A program made the position numbers and the translations under genes. Of a stretch of 64,000 nucleotides of DNA, positions 51,701 to 59,138 are shown one piece after another (positions within the stretch are counted from its first letter, which is position 1; each line of letters begins with the position of its first letter). Below the pieces are notes generated by a model. That model was not told where the DNA came from. It searched no databases and saw only the letters and a list, made by a program, of their open reading frames with translations. The DNA is from Enterococcus saigonensis. GTDB taxonomy: Bacteria > Bacillota > Bacilli > Lactobacillales > Enterococcaceae. The stretch is taken from positions 727,001 through 791,000 of the forward strand of contig NZ_AP022822.1 of NCBI RefSeq assembly GCF_011397115.1, written 5' to 3'.

Positions 51701-54106
51701 GGTATTGGGCAATCTGAAGCTTTTAAATCATCGGATATGTTTATGAAATGTCGATACATGGATGAAATGACTGGTGGCAAAGGAATTGTATTTGCTACAG
51801 GTACTCCAGTATCGAATTCAATGACAGAGCTTTATACTATGCAAAGATATTTACAGTACGACACTTTAAAAAAGAATGGATTAGAGCATTTTGATTCATG
51901 GGCATCAACCTTTGGAGAAACACAATCTGCTTTCGAGTTATCTCCAGAGGGAACAGGCTACAGAGTGAAGACTCGTTTCTCTAAGTTTTATAACCTACCT
52001 GAGCTTATGAGTATGTTTAAGGAAGTAGCGGATATTCAAACTGCAGATATGCTCAATCTTCCTGTTCCAGAAGCTCATTTTAAGGTCATTAAGACTGAGC
52101 CAAGTGAAGAACAAAAAGAAATACTAAAGAGCTTGTCTGAAAGGGCTGATAAGGTGCGTAATAAGTCCGTAGAGCCTGAAGAAGATAATATGCTTAAGAT
52201 TACTAATGATGGTAAGAAACTTGCCTTAGATCAGCGTTTAATCAATCCTTTACTTCCAGATGATGAAAACTCAAAGGTTAATGTATGTGTTAAAAATGTA
52301 TTTTCTATTTGGGATAAGACAAAAGAAGAAAAATCAACACAACTTCTATTTTCAGATATGTCTACACCTAAAGGTGATGGCAGCTTTAATATCTATGATG
52401 ATATTAGGGATAAACTTGTAGATTTAGGAATACGAAAGGAAGAAATTGCCTTTATACATGAAGCCAATACTGATAAGCAAAAAGATGAACTCTTTGCAAA
52501 GGTAAGAAATGGAGAAATTCGTATTTTAATGGGTTCTACTCAGAAAATGGGTGCTGGTACAAATGTGCAAAATAAACTAATTGCAATGCACGATTTAGAT
52601 GTACCATGGAGACCTGCTGACCTTGAGCAGAGAAGTGGTAGAATTGTTCGCCAAGGCAATGAAAATAAGGAAGTTAGTATCTATCGTTATGTTACAGAGA
52701 ATACATTTGACAGCTACTTGTGGCAGACAATAGAGAATAAGCAGAAATTTATTTCACAGATTATGACTTCAAAGACACCTGTTCGTGTTGCAGAAGATGT
52801 AGATGAAAGTAGTTTGAACTATGCTGAGATTAAAGCACTTGCTACTGGTGATCCAAAGATAAAAGAAAAGATGGATTTAGATAATGAAGTTACAAAACTT
52901 AAAATGTTGGAAGCAAACTATAAGTCCAACCGTTACAGATTAGAGGACAAGGTGGTGAAAACCTACCCGGAAGAAATTGCAAGAACAGAAAAGCTAATTG
53001 AAGCAGTGAAAAGAGATATAGAAAATGTTGAACCACAAGGAAGTGGTGAAAATAAATTCACTTCTATCACGATTAATGGCGAGATAATTCGAGATAAAAA
53101 GATAGCTGGAGAAAAGCTTTTAGAAGCGATTAAAACTGTAAAACTTAATGAAAGTAAGGTTATCGGACAGTATCGAAATATGGATTTAGAGGTAAGCTAT
53201 AACTTCTTCACCAATGAGCATAATTTCACTTTAAAAGGTGCTACAAACCATTCAGGAGAGCTTGGTACAAGTTCAGATGGTAATATTACAAGATTAGACA
53301 ATGCTATTGATAAAATACCTGAAAGGTTAAATCGTCTTGAAGAAAAACTCGTTAGCACAAAGGAACAACTGGAAAATGCAAAAGAAGAAGTAATAAAGCC
53401 TTTTGAAAAAGCAGATGAACTAAAGACAAAAGTATTAAGGCTTACAGAATTAAACAAGCTACTTGATATGGGAGAAGTAGAAGAAAAAGAAAATCCTAAT
53501 CCATTACTTGAAGATGTAAAGAGGGCTATTGTAGATTTTTGCAAAAGGGAATATGAAGATGATAGTTATACCTATGAGAATTTTAATAATCTATTTCCTG
53601 ACCTTGCTCATATTGGAATTGCATATACTACTACACCAGATGAAAAGCATGAAATCCAATATGAAATTAGCTTAGAAGATTTTACAGCTACTCAATATAT
53701 CAATGGAGAATCAATCACAAAGATTGATTATCTCAAAGACCTTGGAAGTGAAGAAAAGGCATTGGAATTTCTAAAACAAGAAATGGAATATGGAGACTTT
53801 GGAGAGTTTGTATCTATTGATGATAATGACCTTAAAAAAGCATTAGGTCTTGAAAGAGATGACGATGGTAATATCTATGATCCGCTTGCAGAAGATTTGG
53901 ACAATGATGGTGTGCCAGATAGATACGATAATGACTTTAGAGATAGTGACTATTTTGAAACTACTTATGATGTAGAGGATAATCTTAATGCAAGGGCAGA
54001 AAGCAAAGAAAAACCATCTATTTTAGGGCAAATTAAGTCATATCAGTCACAAGAAAAACAAGCAGAAACACGAGAAAATAAATCAAAAGAACACGATGAA
54101 CGTTAA
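45716..54106 (+). CDS. Giant ArdC / methylase-like / SNF2 helicase protein (LtrC-like)
   Basis: This 2796-residue ICE protein begins with an ArdC-like ssDNA-binding domain (residues ~1-130), followed by a hydrophilic linker (about 260-420) and a DUF2958-like segment. An N6-methylase-like domain has motif I EPSMGVGNF (about 1089) and NVPFG (about 1155). A superfamily-2 helicase has GAGKT at 1816, DEAH at about 1977 and QRSGRIVRQGNE near the end of the core. A calcium-loop-like motif (2721-2745) and an ILGQIKSY tail close it. It probably protects and processes entering DNA. The linker overlaps an out-of-frame gene (46500-46910). Confidence 0.85.
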   Translation: MRTNDFYNIIELVKRDVLDSEREYLKLLKVIGNNQRYDFLSQLSIYDKNPNATACASFDMWRERFNRTVMRGQKGIPILNDSNAFQKVGYIFDISQTVSMDRNVNEVELWSFDREKHENALKDMIELQGYDSSENLSENLYSLSRIYADESIYELANNLRIADEDRNSFINFMRNSISFAISNRFNLDYHIPMDNLQENFKYLDRISLMSVGNCISNACSNIIEATMVRTRNLSVGRDLTKSIGADYNKLNENNKELGGMANAIRSNDERDDNDGNRIFRAGEYRRDNFDNQGEDFEQTGGREEIHGRISESNLRSDEIGLSNREQRGETLSNANRPLQREEPSETLDGSSKESHRLYEEGKAEYDGSLENRERNESKIQGNDFSLERDDNQGNSGSLENSIEKTNEGAENASFFYSKEDPYNLMTDEMLERVPKLYDQEHTDLADTQVHAAYIIPFRSNWTWYMTEYDRETGDAFGLALGIEPEWGYFNIRELEELNAQRLILEDFPKTFRELKDRELKKQMDEHELQMVFNGELSFENEVIPKEATSKITDEFEEELSPNFAEEVGSIMEEYEVPRDVAISRLATSKLEEALQGTNIGIDDFNFEQLEQIMSAIKEYDFYGNEITEIADPKLPVWKMEHLKWLIDDWNKGLDGVTSEKIKYLKELDIELAKFNVLKGYLMNDEVSISQIEEFKDNIDFVTMSEFVDSLKDYAYNNQNEKVAVKVGNEFILASKQDSFAISLEETGRKVKVERIEYPLHRGTTFKESTKVDKLIDSGKYKALEISEYALDEKEAENTQMKEPQTRQETLFDYLNQADSNVDNINEKPLDLSIGKTVYMDHEAYRIDSEITFNNILQKNDLRLAPLRKGNFMMPIVSFADDKELLEKISFDRPKLMVGDEVQYKNKDFTITRFDDTGKGLKTVTIKDNVEYLGGMITGSEVIAYRQDSDLDRLFGLEETTRISEKTKASNFKITKETLPEKLSPSERLNNNLEAISMLNRVESGELELDITAQEVLAKYVGWGGLSDVFDESKDGQWKEARAFLKENLTLPEYETAKESTLTAFYTPKIIIDGVYKTLSEMGFKNGNILEPSMGVGNFIGNLPDEMSKSKFYGIELDSVSGRIAKLLYPESDVQVKGFEETSFSNNFFDVAIGNVPFGEFKVNDREYNRNNFLIHDYFFAKSIDKVRNGGVIAFVTSSGTMDKKDESIRKYINARAEFLGAIRLPNDTFKGVAGTEVTSDIIFLKKRDSVLERDDDWVHLAEDENGLVYNKYFVDHPEQVLGNMREVSGRFGKTLTCEPIAFLPHEINTSSLKDRIEAAGERISKDAKYEEIELLDDEVTAIPATDDVKNFSYAIIDEEVYYRENSLFVKKEVSDKNKEKIKDYLELNDALKDVIYKQKEDFSEAEIKESQDKLNAVYDNFSKKHGFVNNLSNTRALREDSNFPLVSSIEILDEEENFKAKGDIFSKRTITKAKVIDHVDSSLEALVLSISQKGYVDFDYMTNLTDKDRNTLIEELRGEIFLNIREENVSFNQKLSFDLGDGDLPFACSDETNSFKYTYVTKDEYLSGNIREKIGVVDSYINRLRQAERILSEESENERETLVNELSRLEYQKAELQRVMPKELEASEINVRLGATWIPPKDIERFIFETLKTPGYARWDIKVKFSHLTSEWNVEGKSKDRGNDLAEMTYGTNRVSAYKLIEDALNLKETKVFDQIINLDGSKTSVLNKKETMLAGQKQELIKEEFKNWIFNDQDRRNRLVKAYNEKFNSIRNREYDGSNLSFDGMSTDISLRPHQKNAIARILYGGNSLLAHVVGAGKTFEMVASSMEAKKLGMCTKSLFVVPNHLTGQIGREFMQLYPSANIMVADKKDFEPKNRKRFIGKIATGEYDAVIIGHSQFEKIPMSKEYQQKHIQDQIDEIINYVEEYKHDRNQNFTVKELQKTRKKLETRLEKLNDDFKKDDVITFEELGVDKLIVDEAHNYKNLYLYTKMRNVAGIGQSEAFKSSDMFMKCRYMDEMTGGKGIVFATGTPVSNSMTELYTMQRYLQYDTLKKNGLEHFDSWASTFGETQSAFELSPEGTGYRVKTRFSKFYNLPELMSMFKEVADIQTADMLNLPVPEAHFKVIKTEPSEEQKEILKSLSERADKVRNKSVEPEEDNMLKITNDGKKLALDQRLINPLLPDDENSKVNVCVKNVFSIWDKTKEEKSTQLLFSDMSTPKGDGSFNIYDDIRDKLVDLGIRKEEIAFIHEANTDKQKDELFAKVRNGEIRILMGSTQKMGAGTNVQNKLIAMHDLDVPWRPADLEQRSGRIVRQGNENKEVSIYRYVTENTFDSYLWQTIENKQKFISQIMTSKTPVRVAEDVDESSLNYAEIKALATGDPKIKEKMDLDNEVTKLKMLEANYKSNRYRLEDKVVKTYPEEIARTEKLIEAVKRDIENVEPQGSGENKFTSITINGEIIRDKKIAGEKLLEAIKTVKLNESKVIGQYRNMDLEVSYNFFTNEHNFTLKGATNHSGELGTSSDGNITRLDNAIDKIPERLNRLEEKLVSTKEQLENAKEEVIKPFEKADELKTKVLRLTELNKLLDMGEVEEKENPNPLLEDVKRAIVDFCKREYEDDSYTYENFNNLFPDLAHIGIAYTTTPDEKHEIQYEISLEDFTATQYINGESITKIDYLKDLGSEEKALEFLKQEMEYGDFGEFVSIDDNDLKKALGLERDDDGNIYDPLAEDLDNDGVPDRYDNDFRDSDYFETTYDVEDNLNARAESKEKPSILGQIKSYQSQEKQAETRENKSKEHDER
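46500..46910 (+). CDS. Out-of-frame overlapping gene inside the helicase gene, TnpV-like
   Basis: This 136-codon ORF lies wholly inside the giant helicase gene in another frame. It has a perfect Shine-Dalgarno (AGGAGGT, 46486-46492) seven bases before its ATG. The predicted protein looks globular and helical (FMEEFPNPIYAVMRLDFL, YQMLIDLYKEKSLVKHLMEV) and loosely resembles the second half of TnpV proteins, whereas the helicase frame here is low-complexity Arg/Gly/Glu/Asp. Its third codon positions look more GC-rich than neighbouring genes. It could be a real dual-coded gene or a fossil; expression is untested. Confidence 0.5.
   Translation: MLFDQMTKEMIMTETEFSELENTDEIILIIKEKTLNKLEEEKKFMEEFPNPIYAVMRLDFLTESSEEKHYQMLIDLYKEKSLVKHLMEVQKRAIDFMRKEKPNMMEAWKIESETNPKYKAMISALKEMTIKEIVEA
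53876..53950 (+). other. Encodes calcium-loop-like motif shared with the T4SS hydrolase
   Basis: Residues 2721-2745 of the helicase read YDPLAEDLDND then DGVPDRYDNDFRDSD, in phase with the same motif at residues 107-131 of the 38993 protein (39311-39385). The alternating Asp pattern resembles thrombospondin type 3 or dockerin Ca-binding loops. Confidence 0.6.
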
Positions 54107-54127
54107 GGGGCTTATTACAAGCTCCTT
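54105..54127 (+). terminator. Hairpin after the giant helicase gene
   Basis: A 9-bp stem (AAGGGGCTT / AAGCTCCTT, one G-T pair) with loop ATTAC overlaps the helicase stop codon and is followed by TTCATTTTTAG, about 30 bp before the next start. Confidence 0.6.
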
Positions 54128-54158
54128 TTCATTTTTAGTAGAAAAATGGAGGTATATT

Positions 54159-54818
54159 ATGAACTACAAAGAAATGAGAAATACACTAGAACAAATGGCA
54201 AACGAAAAACACGAAGATTTTGCAAAGGCACTAATTAGTTTTGAAAAAGGTATCAATGATAAAAATGCCTTGGATAGGTTGTACCAGGAGTATATGGATA
54301 ATGACAGTATGAGCTTACTTAATGATGAGTTTGATTATTTGATTGATGAACTTAGAGAAAATGGACAGATTAAAGAAAGTGCAGCAATTGAAAAAGAAGA
54401 TAATAATCTGGTGAACATTGTTGGGAATGTCGTAGGTGAGATTGAAACAATTGAAAGAGAAAACAAAAATGGAGAAGCCTTTAAAGTAGTTAATTTCTCG
54501 GTTGTGTCAAAAGATGATGAGGGAAATAAGACTTATATAAATTGTTCGGCTTATGGAGATAAGGGAGATATACCAAAGAATTTTAAGCAAGGTGACTTTG
54601 TAAAGATTTTTGGTCAGGTAAGAACATCCATTGACGATAACGGAAAGGAACATACTAATGTTAGAATACTATCGTCTAAGCTTTTAAAAGCAAAGGAACA
54701 GATGAAGAAGCAAGAAGAAAAGAAAGAATCGGTACTTGGAGCAATAAAGAAATATAAGGCTGAAGAAAAAGCAAAACCTGTAGAAAAGAAAGAATCTCTA
54801 AAGGAAACTGAGAGATAA
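54159..54818 (+). CDS. Single-stranded DNA-binding protein of the ICE (second, long copy)
   Basis: From the ATG at 54159 (after tggaggt) the protein has 219 residues. The N-terminal half is helical and acidic. The second half is an OB-fold (VVNFSVVSKDDEGNKTYINCSAYG, GDFVKIFGQVRT) similar to the first SSB at 22863. It ends in a basic tail, SVLGAIKKYKAEEKAKP, that resembles the end of the giant helicase. It probably coats transfer DNA together with the helicase. Confidence 0.78.
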   Translation: MNYKEMRNTLEQMANEKHEDFAKALISFEKGINDKNALDRLYQEYMDNDSMSLLNDEFDYLIDELRENGQIKESAAIEKEDNNLVNIVGNVVGEIETIERENKNGEAFKVVNFSVVSKDDEGNKTYINCSAYGDKGDIPKNFKQGDFVKIFGQVRTSIDDNGKEHTNVRILSSKLLKAKEQMKKQEEKKESVLGAIKKYKAEEKAKPVEKKESLKETER

Positions 54819-54825
54819 GATATGT

Positions 54826-54862
54826 CGGTGTAGTCTTCGGGCTGCACCGATTATTTTTTTTT
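54826..54862 (+). terminator. Intrinsic terminator closing the ICE transfer operon
   Basis: An 8-bp stem (CGGTGTAG / CTGCACCG, one mismatch) with loop TCTTCGGG is followed after ATTA by a run of about ten T. It isolates the restriction island from the transfer genes. Confidence 0.8.
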
Positions 54863-54863
54863 G

Positions 54864-54924
54864 CAAAACTAGTTCGAGAAAAGGGAATAAAAGTGTACTA
54901 TAAGTACTAGTTTTGTGGTATAAT
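54864..54924 (+). promoter_or_regulatory. Promoter with C-box-like palindromes for the restriction island
   Basis: CAAAACTAGT (54864-54873) is repeated inverted as ACTAGTTTTG (54906-54915). Between them is a perfect palindrome GTACT-ATA-AGTAC (54895-54907). The -10 TATAAT is at 54919-54924. The palindrome lies on the expected -35, which is poor, as at promoters activated by R-M controller proteins. The small HTH gene just downstream is the likely binder. Confidence 0.65.
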
Positions 54925-54967
54925 AGAAGCGATATGATTTTAACAAGAAAATGACTGGAGGTTAGTC

Positions 54968-55189
54968 ATGTCAAAATTCAGCTATAAAAAATTGTTTAAA
55001 AAATTGATAGATAAAGATATGAAAAATACTGAACTTATGAAAAAAGCAAAAGTGAGTAAAAGTACATTCTATAAAATTAAAAATGGTGATAATGTCACAA
55101 CTGACGTGTTACTAAGAATCTGTAATGTATTGGAATGTGATATTTCAGAGATTGTAGAATGTGTTAATGATTCTTCGGAGGAAATATAA
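54968..55189 (+). CDS. Small Cro/CI-type regulator, probable R-M controller
   Basis: This 73-residue HTH protein reads LFKKLIDKDMKNTELMKKAKVSKSTFYKIKNGDN then VLLRICNVLECDISEIVE. In size and position it is like R-M controller (C) proteins, which delay nuclease expression after entry into a new host. It belongs to the YozG-like XRE class rather than to a proven C-protein family. It has a promoter with palindromes upstream and stops one base before the methyltransferase start. Confidence 0.72.
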   Translation: MSKFSYKKLFKKLIDKDMKNTELMKKAKVSKSTFYKIKNGDNVTTDVLLRICNVLECDISEIVECVNDSSEEI

Positions 55190-55190
55190 A

Positions 55191-56213
55191 ATGAATTTAA
55201 TTAGCTTGTTTTCAGGAGCGGGAGGATTAGACTTAGGCTTTGAAAAAGCAGGGTTTAATGTTGTAGCTGCTAATGAATACGATAAAACAATTTGGGAAAC
55301 ATATGAAAAAAATCATGATACAAAACTTATTAAGGGAGATATTTGTGGTATTCCTTCAGAGATGTTTCCTGAATGTGATGGTATTATCGGAGGTCCGCCA
55401 TGCCAGTCTTGGAGTGAGGCAGGGTCATTAAAGGGGATTGATGATCCTAGAGGACAATTATTTTATCAGTACATACGCATTTTGAAAGATAAAAAGCCGA
55501 AGTTCTTCTTAGCAGAAAATGTTAAGGGCATGATGGCGAAAAGGCATAATAGTGCTGTTGAAAATATTGTTTCTCAATTTGAGGAAGCTGGTTACGATGT
55601 TTTCATTCATTTGTTAAATGCTAGTGATTATGGTGTTCCTCAAGATAGAAAAAGAGTTTTCTATGTTGGATTTAGAAAGGATTTAAACATCAAATTTGAA
55701 CCACCTAAACCATACGAGTCAAAGTTGACTTTTAAAGATGCGATATTTGATTTAAAAGATTCGGCAATTCCAGCATTAGAAAAAAATAAGACAAATGGTG
55801 ATAACTGTAAAGTTTTGAATCATGAATACTTTATTGGTGCCTATTCGCCAATATTTATGAGTAGAAATAGAGTTAGACAATGGGATGAACAGGCATTTAC
55901 GGTCCAGGCATCTGGTAGACAGTGTCAACTACATCCGCAAGCACCAGTTATGCCTAAAGTAGAAAAAAATAAAAATATATTTGAACCTGGTAAGGAAGCA
56001 CTATATAGAAGATTAACCGTGAGAGAGTGTGCAAGAATACAAGGATTCCCAGATAATTTTAAATTCTATTATACGAATTTGAACGATGCATATAAAATGA
56101 TTGGTAATGCTGTTCCTGTGAACTTAGCGTATGTTATGGCTGAGTCAATTTTAGAAGCTTTGCGTAATTCTAGTTCAAATTTGAGTCTCTTAAAAACAGG
56201 CACAGATAATTAG
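55191..56213 (+). CDS. C5-cytosine methyltransferase, M.HaeIII-like (GGCC)
   Basis: This 340-residue enzyme is strongly similar, from memory, to M.HaeIII across its length: LISLFSGAGGLDLGFEKAGF (motif I), GGPPCQSWSEAGSL (motif IV, catalytic Cys), LAENVKGMM (VI), QDRKRVFYVGF (VIII), QASGRQCQLHPQAPVM in the target-recognition region, and MIGNAVPVNLAY (X). The ATG at 55191 after ggaggaaat fits the family start. GGCC specificity is inferred from this likeness and the adjoining endonuclease. Confidence 0.88.
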   Translation: MNLISLFSGAGGLDLGFEKAGFNVVAANEYDKTIWETYEKNHDTKLIKGDICGIPSEMFPECDGIIGGPPCQSWSEAGSLKGIDDPRGQLFYQYIRILKDKKPKFFLAENVKGMMAKRHNSAVENIVSQFEEAGYDVFIHLLNASDYGVPQDRKRVFYVGFRKDLNIKFEPPKPYESKLTFKDAIFDLKDSAIPALEKNKTNGDNCKVLNHEYFIGAYSPIFMSRNRVRQWDEQAFTVQASGRQCQLHPQAPVMPKVEKNKNIFEPGKEALYRRLTVRECARIQGFPDNFKFYYTNLNDAYKMIGNAVPVNLAYVMAESILEALRNSSSNLSLLKTGTDN

Positions 56214-56226
56214 GCGGAGGTAATCT

Positions 56227-57183
56227 ATGAGTGAAAAAAGTAATAATCAAGGAAGGGCATATGAGTTTTCTTATTTAACTACATTGTTTGAAGAAATATC
56301 AAAAGTTCGTCCGGCAAAGATAGAAAAAAACAGTAGTTTTTATGCTGCAGAACGTGCATGGAATACTTTAACCGATTCTGAAAAAGCTATATACAAGATT
56401 AGTGCATTAGCTGGAGTAAATACTATATTTGAACTTGAACCGTTGATTTTAGATGATGGATTAGATGAGTTGGAATTGAAAATTCAATCAGATGATAAAG
56501 GTAAAGAAGGCGATGTAAGAGATGTACTGATTATTAGACGAGGTATTGAGTGGGAAATTGGTCTTAGCGTAAAACACAACCATTTTGCTGTAAAACATAG
56601 TAGATTATCTAAAAATTTAGATTTTGGAAAAAAGTGGTATGGAATAGATTGTTCTGAACAATATTGGAAAGATATTAAACCAATATTTGAATATCTTGAT
56701 TCTGAAAAACAAAAGGGTTCTAAGTGGAGTGAATTACCTAACAAAGAAGACGATGTATATGTTCCTTTATTAAATGCATTTAAAGGGGAACTGGAGAGAC
56801 AAAATTGCTTGTTTAGTAAAGATATTCCTAGATTGATGGTTGAGTATTTGCTCGGAGAATTTGATTTTTATAAAGTAATTGGGATTGATAATAAAAAGAT
56901 AACTCAAATTCAAAGCTACAATTTGAGAGGAACGTTGAATAGACAGGGTAAAAAGCGTAAAAGAAGTGTTGAATTGCCAATATCAACACTTCCAACAAGG
57001 ATTGTTAGCTTGGAATATAAACCAGACAGTAAGAATACATTGGAACTATACCTTGATGGCGGTTGGCAATTTAGTTTCAGAATTCATAATGCTTCGACTA
57101 AGGTTGAATCAAGTTTGAAGTTTGATATACAAATTATAGGTATGCCTACAACAATTATATCGATAGATTGTAGATGGAAATAG
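56227..57183 (+). CDS. HaeIII-family type II restriction endonuclease
   Basis: This 318-residue protein starts MSEKSNNQGRAYEF, as HaeIII does (NNQGRAYE), and continues with AAERAWNTL and IYKISALAGV, the HaeIII family pattern. It should cut GGCC when unmethylated. It lies 13 bp after the cognate methyltransferase gene and overlaps the following ATPase gene by 10 bp. Length and reading frame are intact, so it is probably active. Confidence 0.86.
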   Translation: MSEKSNNQGRAYEFSYLTTLFEEISKVRPAKIEKNSSFYAAERAWNTLTDSEKAIYKISALAGVNTIFELEPLILDDGLDELELKIQSDDKGKEGDVRDVLIIRRGIEWEIGLSVKHNHFAVKHSRLSKNLDFGKKWYGIDCSEQYWKDIKPIFEYLDSEKQKGSKWSELPNKEDDVYVPLLNAFKGELERQNCLFSKDIPRLMVEYLLGEFDFYKVIGIDNKKITQIQSYNLRGTLNRQGKKRKRSVELPISTLPTRIVSLEYKPDSKNTLELYLDGGWQFSFRIHNASTKVESSLKFDIQIIGMPTTIISIDCRWK

Positions 57184-59108
57184 GAATGCTAGGAGGGTCT
57201 GATAGTTTTATCAGATGTAATATTATGGAAAATAGTGGATTTAAAATAAAATTTGATAAGAATACAATTGATCATCTAGGTATTAAGTTGTATAGCAAAT
57301 TTCCCCCAGTAATTGCTGAACTTATTTCTAACTCATATGATGCAGATGCTGAAAATGTTGTAATAGAAATAGATTACAATAATAAAATTGTTACAGTTAC
57401 AGATGATGGAATTGGAATGAATCACGAGGAATTGAATGAAAATTTCTTGAAAATTGGTAGAAATAGAAGAAAAGCCGAGGGAACTGGATTATCTAAAATT
57501 AAAGGCAGAAAAGTAACCGGTAAAAAGGGACTTGGGAAATTAGCAGTATTTGGAATAGCAAACACAATTGAAGTTCATTCGATAAAAGAAGGAATAAAAA
57601 ACGCCTTTAGTATGAACTACGATGAACTTAAGGCTGAAATCAAGGATGAATATAAGCCAAAGGCATTATATGAAAATGAAAAAACAGATGAGCTACATCA
57701 AACACAAGTAATTATTAAAGAGATAACTCAAAAAAATATTATGGATATAGACACTCTGGCATATAATTTATCAAAAAGATTTTCGTTCTATGATTCTGAT
57801 TTTAAAGTGGAGTTAGTTGATTTAACATCGGATAGACGCATTGAAATAACTAAATCCATATATTTTGAGAAATTAGATAAAGAATTTGACTGGAATTTCC
57901 CAGATGATTTTGAAAGCGAGTTAAGTCAAACAGAATGGTTTGAATGGTTGAAATCTCATAATGTTTCAGGTAAAATTTTTACAAAAAAAACACCATTGAA
58001 CAAATCGGAAGCAGGTTTTTACATTTATGTAAGAAATAAACTTGCTGCTGAGAATGATTTTTTTGATGACAGAGCGAATGATACGTTTAATGGATATGTT
58101 ACTGGATATTTTAATATAGATTTTATTGATGATTCAAATGAAGCTGATTTTATATCCACAGATAGAAAAAACATTTTATGGGAAGCGGATGAAGATACAG
58201 CTAAATTAAAACAATATCTTAATAAATTAGTATCTAAAGTTTCAAATTCTTGGAGAAAAAAGAGAAAAGATAAGAAAGAAGAACAGTTGCAACTTCCTGA
58301 AGATTTTTTTGAAGGAATGTCAAAACTCGAAATATCTAGTATAAATAAAGTTAAAGATACTTTAATTGCTAACTCGATAGAAACTGATAATATTGACTCG
58401 TTGAAACGAATCTTAGATAGCATGAAAACATTATATAAATTTGAAAGTTTTCAAAATTATATTGCCGAGTTAGATGATGAAGATTTAACGGTTGATAAAG
58501 TGGAAAAAATTACTACAGATTGGGAATATATAGAATCTAAAGAGTTGGCTAAAATATCAATCGGACGTATTAAGGCAATTGAACAGTTCGAAAAGTATGT
58601 AAGAAATGATGCAAGTGAAACAAAAGTTATTCAACCTTTCTTAGAAAAATTTCCATGGATATTGGATCCAAGGATTACAACATTTGAACGAGAAGTTACC
58701 TTCAAGAAGATATTAAAAGAAAATTTTCCAGATACAGAACTTGAAGAAAAAAATAGAAGACTAGATTTTCTTTGCAATTTAGTAAATGGCGAATTGATAA
58801 TAATTGAATTAAAGAGACCAAGAATAAAAATTTCGTTAAAAGAAATTAGACAAGCAAGGGAATACGAAAGATTTTTGCTGAAAAATCATAAAGAGAGTAT
58901 TGCAAACGGTGTTAAAACATTTTTGATTTCAGATAGTTTTGTGATGGACGATGAGACGACAGATTTTTATTCGTCTTTGGAAGATACAGGCAAACTCTAT
59001 ATTAAATCGTATTCAGATTTACTGCAGCAGGCAAAGCAATATAATAAAGATTATATAACTAGGTATAAAGAGATTGAGAGCATTTATAAACCAGATAAAG
59101 AAGTATAG
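57174..59108 (+). CDS. GHKL (MORC/MutL-like) ATPase fused to a PD-(D/E)xK nuclease
   Basis: This protein has up to 644 residues. The N-terminal Bergerat ATPase has PPVIAELISNSYDADA (about 44-59), TDDGIGM (76-82) and TGKKGLGKLAVFG (115-127). The C-terminal domain (about 480-630) has RRLDFLCNLVNGELIIIELKRP, a D...ExK nuclease core related to DUF4263/Shedu-type domains. MORC/MutL-like ATPases are known partners of R-M systems. The start is uncertain (57174, 57186 or 57225). With the next methyltransferase it may form a second, ATP-dependent restriction system. Confidence 0.8.
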   Translation: MEIGMLGGSDSFIRCNIMENSGFKIKFDKNTIDHLGIKLYSKFPPVIAELISNSYDADAENVVIEIDYNNKIVTVTDDGIGMNHEELNENFLKIGRNRRKAEGTGLSKIKGRKVTGKKGLGKLAVFGIANTIEVHSIKEGIKNAFSMNYDELKAEIKDEYKPKALYENEKTDELHQTQVIIKEITQKNIMDIDTLAYNLSKRFSFYDSDFKVELVDLTSDRRIEITKSIYFEKLDKEFDWNFPDDFESELSQTEWFEWLKSHNVSGKIFTKKTPLNKSEAGFYIYVRNKLAAENDFFDDRANDTFNGYVTGYFNIDFIDDSNEADFISTDRKNILWEADEDTAKLKQYLNKLVSKVSNSWRKKRKDKKEEQLQLPEDFFEGMSKLEISSINKVKDTLIANSIETDNIDSLKRILDSMKTLYKFESFQNYIAELDDEDLTVDKVEKITTDWEYIESKELAKISIGRIKAIEQFEKYVRNDASETKVIQPFLEKFPWILDPRITTFEREVTFKKILKENFPDTELEEKNRRLDFLCNLVNGELIIIELKRPRIKISLKEIRQAREYERFLLKNHKESIANGVKTFLISDSFVMDDETTDFYSSLEDTGKLYIKSYSDLLQQAKQYNKDYITRYKEIESIYKPDKEV

Positions 59109-59138
59109 TGATAAAACAACTTGAAAGGAGGTGTGGTT

